A stretch of DNA of 64,000 nucleotides from Devosia oryziradicis (GCF_016698645.1 NZ_CP068047.1:1771001-1835000); one strand, 5' to 3'; positions 1 through 10,538 are shown, numbered from the stretch's first letter. Numbers and translations: made by a program. Notes: generated by a model from the letters alone, not told the origin.

Positions 1-1
1 C

Positions 2-853
2 AATCTCAGCCGCGATCACCTCGACTACCACGCCGACATGGAAGAGTATCGCAATGCCAAGCTGCGGCTGTTCACCGACCTGCTGGTCGACAGCGGCCCG
101 GCAGTGGTCAATGTCGACGATCCCGAATACGAGCCCTTCATGTTCGCAGCGCTCAGCGCCAGCGCGACGCTGCTCACCGTGGGCCGGGAAGGGGCCTATA
201 TCGAGATACTCTCCATCAAGCCGGAAGGTTTCGGCCAGCGCGTCGAAGTGCGCCATGTCGGCGAAAAGCTCAGCTTTCACCTGCCGCTGACCGGCGAATT
301 CCAGGTCAGCAATGCCCTGATCGCGGCGGCGCTGGCCATGTCGACGGGCGTCGACAAATCGCAGGCCTTTCCGGCGCTCAGCGAGCTCAAGGGCGCCAAG
401 GGCCGGCTGGAGCTGGTGGCCGAGCATAATGGGGCGGCGATCTTCGTGGACTATTCGCATAAGCCGGTGGCGCTCGAATCGGCGCTTGCCTCGCTGCGGC
501 CCTATGCCAAAAGCAAGCTGCGGCTGGTGTTCGGCGCGGGCGGCGATCGTGACAAGGGCAAGCGGCCGATGATGGGCGAAGTGGCGCAGCGCATGGCCGA
601 CGACGTCATCGTTACCGACGACAATCCGCGCACCGAGGAACCCAAGACGATCCGGGCGGAAATCCTGGCGGCGGCAAAGGGCGCCAAGGAAATCGGCGAC
701 CGGAAGGCGGCGATCACCCAGGCGGTGAAGTCACTGCAGCCGGGCGACGTTTTGCTGGTTGCAGGCAAGGGCCACGAGGAATACCAGATCGTGGGAACGA
801 CGAAGCATCATTTCTCCGACCATGAAGCGGTGGCGGAGGCGATCAAGGGGTAG
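2..853 (+). CDS. murE: UDP-MurNAc-tripeptide synthetase MurE, C-terminal part (5' end outside window)
   Basis: Cytoplasmic Mur ligase that adds the third stem-peptide residue to UDP-MurNAc-L-Ala-D-Glu during peptidoglycan precursor synthesis. The open frame runs in from the window edge. It begins with the Mur-ligase central motif NLSRDHLDYH, so about 283 C-terminal residues are present and the first methionine at 38 is internal. A DNPRTEEP motif near nt 620-645 matches the DNPR signature of enzymes that use meso-diaminopimelate. The ligase C-terminal domain is intact, ending KGHEEYQ...HHFSDHEAV. The usual DYAHKPDAL-type stretch reads DYSHKPVAL here. It is the first gene of the dcw run; murF follows after 86 nt. 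Confidence 0.96.
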   Translation, partial: NLSRDHLDYHADMEEYRNAKLRLFTDLLVDSGPAVVNVDDPEYEPFMFAALSASATLLTVGREGAYIEILSIKPEGFGQRVEVRHVGEKLSFHLPLTGEFQVSNALIAAALAMSTGVDKSQAFPALSELKGAKGRLELVAEHNGAAIFVDYSHKPVALESALASLRPYAKSKLRLVFGAGGDRDKGKRPMMGEVAQRMADDVIVTDDNPRTEEPKTIRAEILAAAKGAKEIGDRKAAITQAVKSLQPGDVLLVAGKGHEEYQIVGTTKHHFSDHEAVAEAIKG

Positions 854-939
854 GGACTTGGATACCGGACAGGCACTCTTCACCTCCTCTCCTGACGGAC
901 GGTTGCGCGCCGGCCGGTCCCCAAGGGGAGAGTAGAGGC

Positions 940-2331
940 GTGACGGCTCCGCTCTATTCCATCGCAGATATCCTTGCGGCAACTGGCGGGACAACCAGGC
1001 TCGATCCGGCTACGCGCATCGACTCGGTCTCCATCGATTCCCGCGAATTGGGTCCCAATGCCCTGTTTGTCGCCATCAAGGGCGACCGCTTCGATGGTCA
1101 TGACTTTGTCGAGACCGCACTGACCAATGGCGCGGTCGCTGCGCTGGTGAGCCGGGGGGAAGGGGCGCAGCGGATCGTCGTGCCGGACGCGCTGGAGGGA
1201 ATGCGCGATATCGCCCGGGCCGCGCGAGAGCGCAGCCGCGCTATCGTTGTTGGTGTCACCGGAAGCGTCGGCAAGACCACCACCAAGGAAGCCATTCGCG
1301 TGGTATTCGAGGCGGCAGGGCAGACGCACGCCTCGATCAAGAGCTTCAACAATCACTGGGGCGTACCACTGATGCTGGCGCGCTTCCCCGAAGCGGCGCA
1401 GTTCGGCGTATTCGAAATGGGCATGAGCGGTCCGGACGAAATACGGCCGCTGGCCCGGCTGGTGCGGCCGCATATCGCCGTCATCACTACCATCGCGCCT
1501 GCCCATCTGGAGGCGTTCGGCTCGCTCGACGGTATCGCCCGGGCAAAGGCGGAAATCTTCGCCGGGCTCGAAGCCGGCGGTACCGCAGTGCTCAATGCCG
1601 ACCATCCGCAACTGGCCGTGCTGCTCGACGAGGCGCGTGCCGCTGGCGTCGCCAATATCGTCACCTATGGCGAAGGGCGCGGTGTCGATTGGCAGATCAC
1701 GGACGTCGAACTGCTCGCCGATCGCAGCTTTGCCACGATCGAGCATGACGGGGTCCGCCATGCGCTGGTGCTGAACGTGCCGGGTCGGCACATGATCGCC
1801 AATGCGACGGCGGCACTCGCAGTGGCCCATCTGGCGGGCATCGAAGCGGCGGTGGCGTTGCGAGCGCTGGCCGGCTTCGGCGCCCAGCCGGGACGCGGCC
1901 AGCGGACCCTGCTTGGGCCGGCCGACAAGCCCTTGCTGCTGATCGATGAGAGCTACAATGCCAATACCGCCTCGATGACGGCGGCGCTGGACGTGTTTGC
2001 CGCCCAGGCCGCACCGGGGGGGCGCAAGATGGTCATCCTGGGCGACATGCTGGAGCTTGGACCGCAATCGGGCAGCCTGCACGCCAGCCTGGCGTCGGCA
2101 GTGGTGGCGTCCGGCGCCGAGCGCATCTACCTGGTCGGTAAGGAGATGGCTGCGCTGGCGGCCGCTTTGGGCCCAACCCGTGTTGCCGGCCATACACAGG
2201 GTGCGGCGGACATGGCGGACATTGTGCTTGATGATCTTGCCTATGGCGACGCAGTTATGATCAAAGGGTCCAACGGCGTGGGGCTGGCTGGCATAGTCGA
2301 CAAGATCCGTAAACGGTTCGAAGGCAACTGA
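940..2331 (+). CDS. murF: UDP-MurNAc-tripeptide--D-Ala-D-Ala ligase MurF
   Basis: Adds the D-Ala-D-Ala dipeptide to the UDP-MurNAc tripeptide, the last cytoplasmic step before the lipid stage. It has 463 residues, normal for the family. The P-loop VTGSVGKTTTK lies at about residues 105-116, and the DESYNANTASM motif near residue 330 is the MurF version of the substrate-binding loop. The start is GTG with a purine-rich AAGGGGAG at 923-930; no ATG fits the family N-terminus. It sits between murE and mraY, as in other Alphaproteobacteria. Confidence 0.97.
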   Translation: MTAPLYSIADILAATGGTTRLDPATRIDSVSIDSRELGPNALFVAIKGDRFDGHDFVETALTNGAVAALVSRGEGAQRIVVPDALEGMRDIARAARERSRAIVVGVTGSVGKTTTKEAIRVVFEAAGQTHASIKSFNNHWGVPLMLARFPEAAQFGVFEMGMSGPDEIRPLARLVRPHIAVITTIAPAHLEAFGSLDGIARAKAEIFAGLEAGGTAVLNADHPQLAVLLDEARAAGVANIVTYGEGRGVDWQITDVELLADRSFATIEHDGVRHALVLNVPGRHMIANATAALAVAHLAGIEAAVALRALAGFGAQPGRGQRTLLGPADKPLLLIDESYNANTASMTAALDVFAAQAAPGGRKMVILGDMLELGPQSGSLHASLASAVVASGAERIYLVGKEMAALAAALGPTRVAGHTQGAADMADIVLDDLAYGDAVMIKGSNGVGLAGIVDKIRKRFEGN

Positions 2332-2358
2332 CCCCACCCAACGAGGACTCTTCGTTTC

Positions 2359-3444
2359 ATGTTGTATTTTCTCGGCCAGCTGGGTGACGCGCTCGCGGCT
2401 TTCAACGTCTTCCGCTACATCACCTTCCGCACGGCGGGCGCGGTGATCACGGCGCTGTTCTTCGTTTTCCTGTTTGGCCCCGGCATGATTTCGCTGCTGC
2501 GCCTCAAGCAGGGCAAGGGACAGCCGATCCGCGAAGACGGGCCGCAGACGCACCTGCTGACCAAGAAGGGCACGCCGACCATGGGCGGGCTGATGATCCT
2601 CTCGGGCGCAGTGATTTCGACGCTGCTCTGGGCCAATCTCAGCAATGGCTATGTCTGGGTTGTGCTGTTCGTGACCGTGGGCTTTGGCGCCATCGGCTTT
2701 TACGACGACTATCTCAAGGTCAAGCGCATGACCCATGCCGGCTTCGGCTCGCGGCAGCGGTTGCTGCTCGAAGCGCTCATCGGCGGCATAGCGGCCTTTG
2801 CGATTTCCCAGCTGGCGCAGGGCTCCTACAACACCTCGGTGCTATTCCCCTTCGTCAAGGACCTGGCCTTCAATCTGGGCTATTTCTACATCCTCTTCGG
2901 CGGCTTCGTGGTGGTGGCAGCCGGCAATTCGGTGAACCTCACCGACGGTCTCGACGGCCTGGCCATCGTGCCCGTGATGGTGGCCGCGGCCTGCTTTGCG
3001 CTTATCGCCTATCTCGTGGGTAGCGTGACATTCTCGGACTACCTGCTGCTCAACTATACGCCTGGCACCGCCGAACTATCGGTGGTCTGCGGCGCGCTGA
3101 TCGGCGCGGGTCTCGGTTTCCTCTGGTTTAATGCGCCCCCGGCGCAGATCTTCATGGGCGATACCGGCTCGCTGGCTCTGGGCGGCGCGCTCGGTACCAT
3201 CGCGGTGGCGACCAAGCACGAGATCGTCCTGGCCATTATCGGCGGGCTGTTCGTGCTCGAAACCGTCTCGGTCATCGTCCAGGTCACATCGTTCAAGCTA
3301 ACCGGCAAGCGCGTGTTCCGCATGGCGCCGATCCACCACCATTTCGAGCATCTGGGCTGGACCGAAAGCCAGGTGGTGATCCGCTTCTGGATCATTTCGT
3401 TCGTGCTGGCGCTGATCGGGCTTTCGAGCCTCAAGCTGCGCTAG
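2359..3444 (+). CDS. mraY: Phospho-MurNAc-pentapeptide transferase MraY
   Basis: Integral membrane enzyme that transfers phospho-MurNAc-pentapeptide to undecaprenyl phosphate, giving lipid I. It has 361 residues with about ten hydrophobic segments. Family signatures are visible: [10 protein letters not shown] (about residue 114), [13 protein letters not shown] (about 193-205), [13 protein letters not shown] and the catalytic-loop [12 protein letters not shown] near residue 322. It starts at ATG 28 nt after murF, with GAGGA at 2343-2347 as a distant ribosome site. In relatives murD follows directly; here a 187-nt spacer and then ftsW follow. Confidence 0.97.
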   Translation: MLYFLGQLGDALAAFNVFRYITFRTAGAVITALFFVFLFGPGMISLLRLKQGKGQPIREDGPQTHLLTKKGTPTMGGLMILSGAVISTLLWANLSNGYVWVVLFVTVGFGAIGFYDDYLKVKRMTHAGFGSRQRLLLEALIGGIAAFAISQLAQGSYNTSVLFPFVKDLAFNLGYFYILFGGFVVVAAGNSVNLTDGLDGLAIVPVMVAAACFALIAYLVGSVTFSDYLLLNYTPGTAELSVVCGALIGAGLGFLWFNAPPAQIFMGDTGSLALGGALGTIAVATKHEIVLAIIGGLFVLETVSVIVQVTSFKLTGKRVFRMAPIHHHFEHLGWTESQVVIRFWIISFVLALIGLSSLKLR

Positions 3445-3631
3445 GACGTCCGCCGGCGTAGGCGGCGTCAACCTCGTACTCATTCCTGCAGGATGGGATG
3501 GTAGGGGTATGCCCAATATCGACCCGCGGCACATAGTGCTCTTTTGCAAAACGCAACGATCATTGGGAAATCGGTAACCGACCGGCTGCTACAATTCGCT
3601 TCGAGTTGTATCCAGTAGCCCGGCTTTCCCC
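3445..3631 (+). other. Spacer where murD is normally found; possible ftsW promoter
   Basis: This stretch has no coding frame that resembles a Mur ligase. It starts with an imperfect hairpin (GACGtCCGCC/GGCGGCGTC, 3445-3469) just past the mraY stop, without a T-run. A good -10-like TACAAT lies at 3590-3595 but no convincing -35 is placed before it. A short imperfect palindrome (ACAATTCG...CGAGTTGT, 3591-3609) overlaps it. With murD absent, ftsW could be served by its own promoter here; that is an inference. No clear ribosome site precedes ftsW. Confidence 0.4.
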
Positions 3632-4804
3632 ATGATGTTCTCACGTGCCGAAAAGACGCCTCTGGCGGAGTGGTGGTGGTCGATCGACCGGGAATTGCTG
3701 GGGGCGCTGATCCTGCTGCTGACCTGCGGTATGGTGCTGAGCTTTGCCGCCAGCCCGCCGGTGGCCGAGCGCATCGGCCTGTCGCCGTGGTTCTTCATCA
3801 TCCGCCACGCCATGTTCTGTGCGGTTGCCCTGCCGGTGATGATCGCGACCTCCTTCCTAAGCCATCGACAGGCGCGGATCGGTGCGCTGGTGACGCTGGT
3901 CATCAGTCTTGCCCTGCTGTGGGCGACGCTGCGCTTCGGCACCGAGGTCAAAGGTGCGCGGCGCTGGATTTCGTTTGCCGGGCAGTCGATCCAGCCATCC
4001 GAGTTCGTCAAGCCGGCCTTCGCCGTGCTGGGCGCGTGGCTGTTCTCGGAATCCATGATCCATCGCAACGTGCCGGGCCGGATCATCGCCACGCTGATGA
4101 TGGGCGCTATCGTCGCGGCCCTGCTGCTGCAACCTGATATCGGGCAGACGGCGCTGGTGCTGGGCACCTATGCGGCGCTGCTGTTCCTGTCCGGGATTTC
4201 CTGGTTCGTCATCTTCGGGCTGGCGGGCGCCGCCGTGGCGCTGCTGTTTGGGGCCTACATGTTCTTCCCGCACGTGTCGCGCCGCATCGATACCTTCCTC
4301 AATCCCGAAGGCGGCGGGAATACCTACCAGATCGACCGCGCGCTGCAGTCGCTGCTCGAGGGCGGCTGGTTTGGCCGCGGGCCGGGCGAGTCCATCGCCA
4401 AGAAGCTCATCCCCGACGCGCATGCCGACTACGTGTTCTCGGCCGCTGCTGGCGAATTCGGCATCCTGTTCTGCCTGGTCCTGGTGGCGTTGATCGCCTT
4501 TCTCGTCATTCGCGCCATGATGGGAGCACAAAGGCAGTCGAGCTTGTTCGCTCGCCTTGCCGCTTCGACGCTGGCGATCCAGTTCGCCATGCAATCGGGG
4601 ATCAACCTGGCCGTGAATCTCAACCTCATCCCGCCCAAGGGTATGACGCTGCCCTTCGTGTCCTATGGCGGTACTTCCATGATCGCCATTGCGTTCGGCA
4701 TGGGTCTGATGCTGGCCTTTACGCGCACCAAGCCTGAAGAACGCATGGCCACCGGCCTGCCCAGCTACAAGAGCGCGGTGGCACCGTTGGCACCGGCCGA
4801 ATGA
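3632..4804 (+). CDS. ftsW: Peptidoglycan glycosyltransferase FtsW
   Basis: Septal SEDS-family polymerase that joins lipid II into glycan with its partner PBP3/FtsI. It has 390 residues and about ten membrane segments. SEDS signatures are present: KGARRWI (about residue 110), a QPDIGQTALV stretch near 168, the periplasmic loop with NPEGGGNTYQIDRAL, and the C-terminal VSYGGTSM motif near 345. It begins with tandem ATG codons (3632, 3635) without an obvious Shine-Dalgarno. The gene overlaps murG by 4 nt, so the two are probably translationally coupled. Confidence 0.96.
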   Translation: MMFSRAEKTPLAEWWWSIDRELLGALILLLTCGMVLSFAASPPVAERIGLSPWFFIIRHAMFCAVALPVMIATSFLSHRQARIGALVTLVISLALLWATLRFGTEVKGARRWISFAGQSIQPSEFVKPAFAVLGAWLFSESMIHRNVPGRIIATLMMGAIVAALLLQPDIGQTALVLGTYAALLFLSGISWFVIFGLAGAAVALLFGAYMFFPHVSRRIDTFLNPEGGGNTYQIDRALQSLLEGGWFGRGPGESIAKKLIPDAHADYVFSAAAGEFGILFCLVLVALIAFLVIRAMMGAQRQSSLFARLAASTLAIQFAMQSGINLAVNLNLIPPKGMTLPFVSYGGTSMIAIAFGMGLMLAFTRTKPEERMATGLPSYKSAVAPLAPAE

Positions 4805-5913
4805 AGAAATTCATGCTTATGGCGGGCGGCACGGGAGGACACCTCTTTCCGGCCATGGCGCTGGCGCAGGAACTGGCGCGGCGCGGCCATGTGGTCGAGC
4901 TGATGACCGATCATCGTGTCGAGAGCTATGGCGCGGATTTCCCGGCCAGCGCGATCCACATCGTTCCCTCGGCGACGCCCTCGCTGACCAATCCGATCAA
5001 GTTCGTGGGTGGCGGCTTGCGCATCCTGCGCGGGATCGCGGTGGCCTTCGGCAAGCTGCGAGGCTCGCGGCCCGATTGCGTCATCGGGTTCGGCGGTTAC
5101 CCCACGTTCCCACCCTTCGTCGCGGCAAGCCTGCAGGGTATCCCAGGTATCTTGCATGAGCAGAACGCGGTCATGGGGCGGGCCAACCGGGCCCTGGCTC
5201 GTTTCGCCGATGTCCTGGCGATGAGCTTTGCCCAGACCAAATTCGCCGATGGGCAGAACCTTGAAAAGGTGGTTACGGGCAATCCGGTGCGCGACCGAGT
5301 TCGCGCCGTGTCGGCCACGCCCTATCCGGCGCTGGACGATGTCAGTCCTATCGGCATCGTAGTCTTCGGTGGCAGCCAGGGCGCCAAGGCGCTGTCGGAC
5401 ATCGTGCCTTCTGCCATCGCCGGCATCGAAGAGCCGCTGCGCCATCGCTTGCGCGTCGTGCAACAGTGCCGCGCCGAAGACCTGGACCGGGTGGCGGAAA
5501 TCTATCGCCAGGCCAAGGTGAATGTCGAACTGGCGGCGTTCTTCACCGACCTGCCCGAGCGCATCGCGAAGAGCCATCTGGTGATCGGTCGATCAGGCGC
5601 CTCGACGATTGCCGAACTGACCGTGCTGGGGCGGCCGGCAATCCTGGTGCCGCTGCCCGGCGCGATCGATGCTGATCAGAAAAACAACGCGCTGGTTGTG
5701 GACCGGGCGGGTGGGGGCTGGATTGCCGAGCAATCGACCTTGACGGCGCAAACGCTTGCCAGCCGCCTGACGACGCTGTTATCGGACCCCATAACCCTCA
5801 CCAAAGCCGCAGATGCGGCCCGTTCGCTCGGGCAGCCGCGGGCCGTCGAGAAGCTGGCGGACCTCGCCGAAATGCTCTCGGGCAAGAATGTCGAAGTGGA
5901 TCATCGTTCATGA
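4801..5913 (+). CDS. murG: UDP-GlcNAc:lipid I GlcNAc transferase MurG
   Basis: Membrane-associated GT-B glycosyltransferase making lipid II from lipid I. It has 370 residues, normal size. The N-terminal glycine-rich loop [10 protein letters not shown] is at residues 9-18, [10 protein letters not shown] at about 98-107, and the donor-site motif [11 protein letters not shown] at about 264-274. It overlaps ftsW upstream and murC downstream by ATGA, the typical spacing of this cluster. Confidence 0.97.
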   Translation: MKKFMLMAGGTGGHLFPAMALAQELARRGHVVELMTDHRVESYGADFPASAIHIVPSATPSLTNPIKFVGGGLRILRGIAVAFGKLRGSRPDCVIGFGGYPTFPPFVAASLQGIPGILHEQNAVMGRANRALARFADVLAMSFAQTKFADGQNLEKVVTGNPVRDRVRAVSATPYPALDDVSPIGIVVFGGSQGAKALSDIVPSAIAGIEEPLRHRLRVVQQCRAEDLDRVAEIYRQAKVNVELAAFFTDLPERIAKSHLVIGRSGASTIAELTVLGRPAILVPLPGAIDADQKNNALVVDRAGGGWIAEQSTLTAQTLASRLTTLLSDPITLTKAADAARSLGQPRAVEKLADLAEMLSGKNVEVDHRS

Positions 5914-7328
5914 AAATGCCGCGCAATATCGGGCCTGTCCATTTTATCGGGATTGGCGGCATCGGCATGAGCGGCATTGCCGAAATCCTGCACAACCAGG
6001 GCTATACCGTGCAGGGCTCGGATGCTGCGCTCAATCCCAATGTGCAGCGCCTGCGCGACATGGGAATCAAGGTCGAGATCGGCCAGAGCGGTGACAATCT
6101 GGGCAAGGCCGAGGTTGTCGTCGTCTCGTCGGCCATCAAAAAGGACAATCCGGAGCTGATCGCCGCACGTGCAAAGGCCTTGCCCATCGTGCGGCGCGCC
6201 GAAATGCTGGCCGAGATCATGCGGTTCAAGACGGCCATCGCCATCGGTGGCACCCATGGCAAGACAACCACGACCACGCTGGTGGCGACCCTGCTCGACG
6301 CCGGCAACCTGGACCCGACCGTCATCAACGGTGGCATCATCAACGCCTACGGCACCAATGCTCGCCTGGGCGGCGGCGAGTGGATGGTGGTGGAGGCCGA
6401 TGAGAGCGATGGCACTTTCGTGAAGTTGCCGGCCGACGTTGCGATCGTCACCAATATCGACCCCGAACATCTCGATCACTATGGCGACTTCGAGGGGGTC
6501 AAGAAGGCCTTCCACCAGTTCGTCGAGAATGTGCCGTTCTACGGCTTTGCAGTGATGTGCCTGGACCACCCCGAAGTGCAAGCGCTGGTCGGTGAGATCA
6601 AGGATCGCCGCGTCATCACCTATGGCCGCAACCCGCAGGCCGACGTGCGCCTGGTGGACCTGGAGACCGTGGACGGCGTTTCCAAGTTCTCCGTCGAGAT
6701 ACGCGACCGCATACGGCAGACGCAGCTGCGCATCGATGGACTCGAACTGCCGATGCCCGGCGTCCACAACGCGCTCAACGCCACTGCGGCCATCGCTGTG
6801 GCCGACCAACTGCATGTGCCAGCCGAAGCCATCCGCAAGGGGCTGAGGGGCTTTACCGGGGTGAAGCGCCGTTTCACCAAGACCGGTGTGGTCGGCGGCA
6901 TCACCGTCATCGACGACTATGGGCACCATCCGGTCGAAATCGCAGCCGTCCTCAAGGCAGCGCGCTCGTCGACCAAGCGAGACGTGATCGCCGTCGTGCA
7001 ACCGCATCGCTATACGCGCCTCAACGACCTGTTCGACGATTTTTCAGCCTGCTTCAACGACGCCGATACGGTCATTGTCGCGCCTGTTTACGCGGCGGGC
7101 GAGCAGCCTATTCCCGGCGTAACGCATGAAGAACTGGTGGCGCGGATACGCGCCCGCGGCCACCGCGACGCCCGTGTCATCGACCGGCCCGAGGCCTTGG
7201 CGCCACTCATCGCCAGTCGCGCCGAGAAAGGTGACTACGTCGTGTGCCTGGGGGCCGGCAACATCACTCAGTGGGCCGCCGCTTTGCCGGCCGAACTTGG
7301 TGCCCTGATCGGGAAAGAACCGGAATGA
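5910..7328 (+). CDS. murC: UDP-N-acetylmuramate--L-alanine ligase MurC
   Basis: First Mur ligase, adding L-Ala to UDP-MurNAc. It has 472 residues. The Rossmann-like [15 protein letters not shown] is at about residues 12-26 and the ATP loop [11 protein letters not shown] at about 112-122. [11 protein letters not shown] and [14 protein letters not shown] follow, then the C-terminal [10 protein letters not shown]. It overlaps murG by 4 nt. It also overlaps ddl by 4 nt, so there is no room for murB, which lies between murC and ddl in related genomes. Confidence 0.97.
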   Translation: MKMPRNIGPVHFIGIGGIGMSGIAEILHNQGYTVQGSDAALNPNVQRLRDMGIKVEIGQSGDNLGKAEVVVVSSAIKKDNPELIAARAKALPIVRRAEMLAEIMRFKTAIAIGGTHGKTTTTTLVATLLDAGNLDPTVINGGIINAYGTNARLGGGEWMVVEADESDGTFVKLPADVAIVTNIDPEHLDHYGDFEGVKKAFHQFVENVPFYGFAVMCLDHPEVQALVGEIKDRRVITYGRNPQADVRLVDLETVDGVSKFSVEIRDRIRQTQLRIDGLELPMPGVHNALNATAAIAVADQLHVPAEAIRKGLRGFTGVKRRFTKTGVVGGITVIDDYGHHPVEIAAVLKAARSSTKRDVIAVVQPHRYTRLNDLFDDFSACFNDADTVIVAPVYAAGEQPIPGVTHEELVARIRARGHRDARVIDRPEALAPLIASRAEKGDYVVCLGAGNITQWAAALPAELGALIGKEPE

Positions 7329-8245
7329 GCAAACATGTCGCCGTCCTCATGGGCGGGTGGTCCAACGAGCGGCCGGTTTCTCTTGTCAGCGGGGCGCAGT
7401 GCGCCGCCGCGCTGCGGCGGGCCGGCTATCAGGTGAGCGAGATCGACGTTGACCGCAACATCGCCAATGTGCTGCTCGACCTGAAACCCGATGTGGCCTT
7501 CAATGCGCTGCATGGGCCGTTCGGCGAAAGCGGCATGATCCAGGGCCTGCTCGAGCTGTTGCAGATCCCCTATACCCATTCCGGTGTGCTCGCGTCGGCG
7601 CTGGCCATGGACAAGCACCAGGCCAAGATCATGCTGAAGGCCGCTGGCATTCCGGTGACCGATCACGTCGTCGTGTCCCGGCCCGACGCAGCGCGCGAGC
7701 ATGTAATGGCCCCGCCCTATGTCATCAAGCCGATCGCCGAAGGCTCGAGCTTTGGCGTATTCATCGTCAAGGCGGGAACCAGCCATCCGCCGCAGGAAAT
7801 TCTGCGCGAAGACTGGAACTGCGGCGAAGAAGTCATGGTGGAGCGCTTCATTCCCGGCCGCGAACTGACCTGCGCCGTGATGGGCGATGTAGCGCTTGGC
7901 GTGACCGAGATCGTCACCGACCTCAGCTTCTACAATTACGAAGCCAAATATGCCGCAAATGGTTCTCGCCACATCATTCCTGCCGACCTGAAACCTAAAA
8001 TTTACGACAAAGTGCAAAAGCTAAGCCTTGCCGCTCATGCGGCGCTCGGCTGTCGCGGCGTGACGCGGACGGACTTCCGTTACAACGAGGCGGCAGGCGA
8101 GGATGGCGAGCTGGTCTGCCTGGAAATCAACACCCAGCCAGGCATGACACCAACCTCGCTCGCGCCCGAGCAGGCGGCCCATGCGGGCCATAGCTACGAA
8201 GAACTGGTCGCCTGGATGGTGGAGGACGCGAGTTGCAACAGGTAA
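7325..8245 (+). CDS. ddl: D-alanine--D-alanine ligase
   Basis: ATP-grasp ligase that joins two D-alanines to supply MurF. The ATG at 7325 overlaps the murC stop and gives 306 residues, the usual length; upstream in-frame methionines extend into murC and are unlikely. Motifs are [15 protein letters not shown] (about 60-74), the ATP-grasp [11 protein letters not shown] (about 135-145), [15 protein letters not shown], and a metal-binding [15 protein letters not shown] near the C-terminus. The downstream ftsQ start lies inside the last 13 nt. Confidence 0.96.
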   Translation: MSKHVAVLMGGWSNERPVSLVSGAQCAAALRRAGYQVSEIDVDRNIANVLLDLKPDVAFNALHGPFGESGMIQGLLELLQIPYTHSGVLASALAMDKHQAKIMLKAAGIPVTDHVVVSRPDAAREHVMAPPYVIKPIAEGSSFGVFIVKAGTSHPPQEILREDWNCGEEVMVERFIPGRELTCAVMGDVALGVTEIVTDLSFYNYEAKYAANGSRHIIPADLKPKIYDKVQKLSLAAHAALGCRGVTRTDFRYNEAAGEDGELVCLEINTQPGMTPTSLAPEQAAHAGHSYEELVAWMVEDASCNR

Positions 8246-9228
8246 AGAGCGAGGCTTTTCTCGCCGGCGCAAGGATCGTCGATCCCCGCGCATTGCCTGT
8301 TCCTGTCCGTTCTCCGCGGCGCAAACTCGCCAACAATCTCAGCCGCGCCTGGGTGCTGCATCGAACCGGCATCATGCGCGGCGTTGCCCTTGCGGCACTG
8401 CTGGCGGGCACTGCCGTCGTCTACGAGCTGCGGGAGCCGATCGGTATCGGTGCCGGTGCTTTGGTCGAAGTGGCGCAGGGGCGCTTTGCAGCAGCCGGCC
8501 TGGCCATCGGCGAGATCTCCATATCGGGCCAGACGCTGACCAGCGAACAGGCCATCTTCGACGCTCTGGGCATCGAGCCGCATACGTCGACTCTTAGTTT
8601 TGATGTCGAGGCGGCTCGCCAGCGCATTGCCGAACTGCCGGCGGTGGAAAGCGTCAGCGTGCGCAAGACCTATCCTGGCGACGTGGTTGTTACCATCACC
8701 GAAAAGGTGCCGGTGGCACGCTGGCGCGTCGACGGGATCACCTTCGTGGTGGACGCGTCGGGCGAGCAGATCGGCGAGGATCGTGGCGCCTATGCTGACC
8801 TGCCGCTGGTCGTCGGCGACGGGGCCAATGACGACGCGATGGTGATGATCCGCGCGCTCGACCAGTTTCCCCAACTGAAGGAAGGGCTGGTCGCGCTGTC
8901 ACGCATTGCCGATCGTCGCTGGGATCTCATTTATGATACGGGTCTGCGCGTGCAACTGCCCGAACTGGGCGTCGCGCGGGCGCTGCGCAACCTGGATGGC
9001 TATCAGGCCGACTACCAGTTGCTCGACCGCGACGTGACGGTGATCGACTTGCGGGTCGATACCCTGGTCGCTGTTCGTCCGACCAAGACCGAAGAAGAAT
9101 TGGCAGCGGACGAAGCGGAGCGCAAGGCTGCCATTGCCGAGCGCGCCCGGTCCGCCCAGCCCTATCCCATGCCCCCGCGCAACCTGCCTTCCACCACGTT
9201 CCCCCAACCGACGACCGCCCCGCAATGA
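8233..9228 (+). CDS. ftsQ: Cell division protein FtsQ
   Basis: Bitopic divisome protein linking early and late division factors in the periplasm. It has 331 residues: a basic cytoplasmic N-terminus, one membrane helix at about 43-62, and a POTRA domain (about 90-160, with the pattern [21 protein letters not shown]) followed by the FtsQ beta domain. It ends in a proline-rich tail. I chose the TTG at 8233 because GGAGGA (8221-8226) is ideally placed before it and no ATG precedes the conserved region. It overlaps ddl by 13 nt and ftsA by 4 nt. Confidence 0.93.
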   Translation: MQQVKSEAFLAGARIVDPRALPVPVRSPRRKLANNLSRAWVLHRTGIMRGVALAALLAGTAVVYELREPIGIGAGALVEVAQGRFAAAGLAIGEISISGQTLTSEQAIFDALGIEPHTSTLSFDVEAARQRIAELPAVESVSVRKTYPGDVVVTITEKVPVARWRVDGITFVVDASGEQIGEDRGAYADLPLVVGDGANDDAMVMIRALDQFPQLKEGLVALSRIADRRWDLIYDTGLRVQLPELGVARALRNLDGYQADYQLLDRDVTVIDLRVDTLVAVRPTKTEEELAADEAERKAAIAERARSAQPYPMPPRNLPSTTFPQPTTAPQ

Positions 9229-10538
9229 TGACCGATGCCATGACGTCCCGGCTCCGCCCTGTCCAACCCGGCAAGACCACCTTGGTCGCCGTGCTCGACA
9301 TCGGCTCGACCAAGATCTGCTGTGTCATCGCCCGGCTGACGCCACGTACCGAGGGCAGGGCGCTCAAGGGTCGCACGCACCAGGCCGAGGTGATCGGCTT
9401 CGGCTACGGCCCTTCTTCGGGGGTCAAGAGCGGCGTCGTCACCGATATAGAAAAGGCAGAGCAGGCTATTCGCTCGGTCGTCGGCATGGCCGAGCGCTCA
9501 GCCGGGCTGACGCTTGAATCGGTCATTGTCAACGTGACCGCGGGCCGGCTTGGTTCGGAGACATTTTCGGCCGCCGTCTCGCTTGATGGGCAGGAAGTGG
9601 AAAAATCCGACATTCACCGGGTTCTCCGTGCGGTCAACGAGCGCTCGGTGCGCCCGGAACGGTCGATCATCCATGCGTTACCCATCGGTTACGCGATCGA
9701 TGGCCAGAAGGGCATTCGCGATCCGAAGGGCATGGTCGGTGACAAGCTCGGCGTGGATGTTGCCGTGGTCAGCTCGGAAACGCTGGCCATGCGCAATCTT
9801 GAACTGGTGCTGCATCGCTGCCACCTGCAGATCGAAGCGCTGATTGCGACGCCCTATGCATCCGGCCTGGCCACCCTGGTCGATGATGAAGCCCAGCTGG
9901 GCGTGGCCTGCATCGACTTCGGCGGCGCGACGACGACTGTTTCGGTGTTCAACGACGGACACCTGGTCTACGCCGATGCCATTGCCATTGGCGGCCATCA
10001 CCTGACGCTCGATATTGCGCGACAGTTGTCGGTCAGCGTCGCCGATGCCGAGCGTCTCAAGACGTTCTTCGGTTCGGTTCTGCCGGGACAGGCGGATGAA
10101 CGCGACCTGATCCCCATCCAGCCGGTTGGTGCGTCGCATGACGAAGCGCCGGGGCAGGTCGCGCGCTCTGTCCTCACCCGCATCATGCGCCCGCGCATCG
10201 AGGAAATTCTCACCGCTATCCGGGATCGCATGCAGGCCACCGGCATGATGGATATTTGCGGGCGCCGGTTCGTGCTGACCGGGGGCGCAAGTGAAATGAC
10301 CGGCCTGCCCGAAGTCGCCCGCCGCACGCTGGCGCGCAATGTGCGCAATGGTCGCCCGATGGGCATTGCCGGTCTGCCGGAAATGGCCAAGGGCGCCGCC
10401 TTTGCTTCGGTCGCGGGCATGCTGATTTACCCGCAGGTCTGTGCGCAGGAATATCAGGAACCCCGGGGCTCAAGGAAACTCACCGGCACCGACGGATATT
10501 TCTCCCGCGTCGGAAGCTGGCTGCGGCACAGCTTCTAG
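9225..10538 (+). CDS. ftsA: Cell division protein FtsA
   Basis: Actin-fold protein that tethers FtsZ to the membrane and recruits later division proteins. It has 437 residues. The phosphate-1 loop LDIGSTKICCVIA is at about residues 26-38, the SHS2/1C subdomain insert follows, a second nucleotide motif CIDFGGATTTVSVF lies near 230, and VLTGGASEMTGL near 350. The C-terminal YFSRVGSWLRHSF looks like the amphipathic membrane-targeting helix. It overlaps ftsQ by 4 nt. Unusually, ftsZ does not follow directly: two unrelated genes and a 250-nt spacer lie between. Confidence 0.95.
   Translation: MMTDAMTSRLRPVQPGKTTLVAVLDIGSTKICCVIARLTPRTEGRALKGRTHQAEVIGFGYGPSSGVKSGVVTDIEKAEQAIRSVVGMAERSAGLTLESVIVNVTAGRLGSETFSAAVSLDGQEVEKSDIHRVLRAVNERSVRPERSIIHALPIGYAIDGQKGIRDPKGMVGDKLGVDVAVVSSETLAMRNLELVLHRCHLQIEALIATPYASGLATLVDDEAQLGVACIDFGGATTTVSVFNDGHLVYADAIAIGGHHLTLDIARQLSVSVADAERLKTFFGSVLPGQADERDLIPIQPVGASHDEAPGQVARSVLTRIMRPRIEEILTAIRDRMQATGMMDICGRRFVLTGGASEMTGLPEVARRTLARNVRNGRPMGIAGLPEMAKGAAFASVAGMLIYPQVCAQEYQEPRGSRKLTGTDGYFSRVGSWLRHSF

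Noticed and set aside
880..2736. A 618-codon open frame on the reverse strand across murF/mraY
   Set aside because: It mirrors the GC-rich codon pattern of murF and mraY, has no recognisable domains, and would overlap two certain genes.
3445..3631. A murD remnant in the mraY-ftsW spacer
   Set aside because: No frame in the spacer resembles any part of a Mur ligase.
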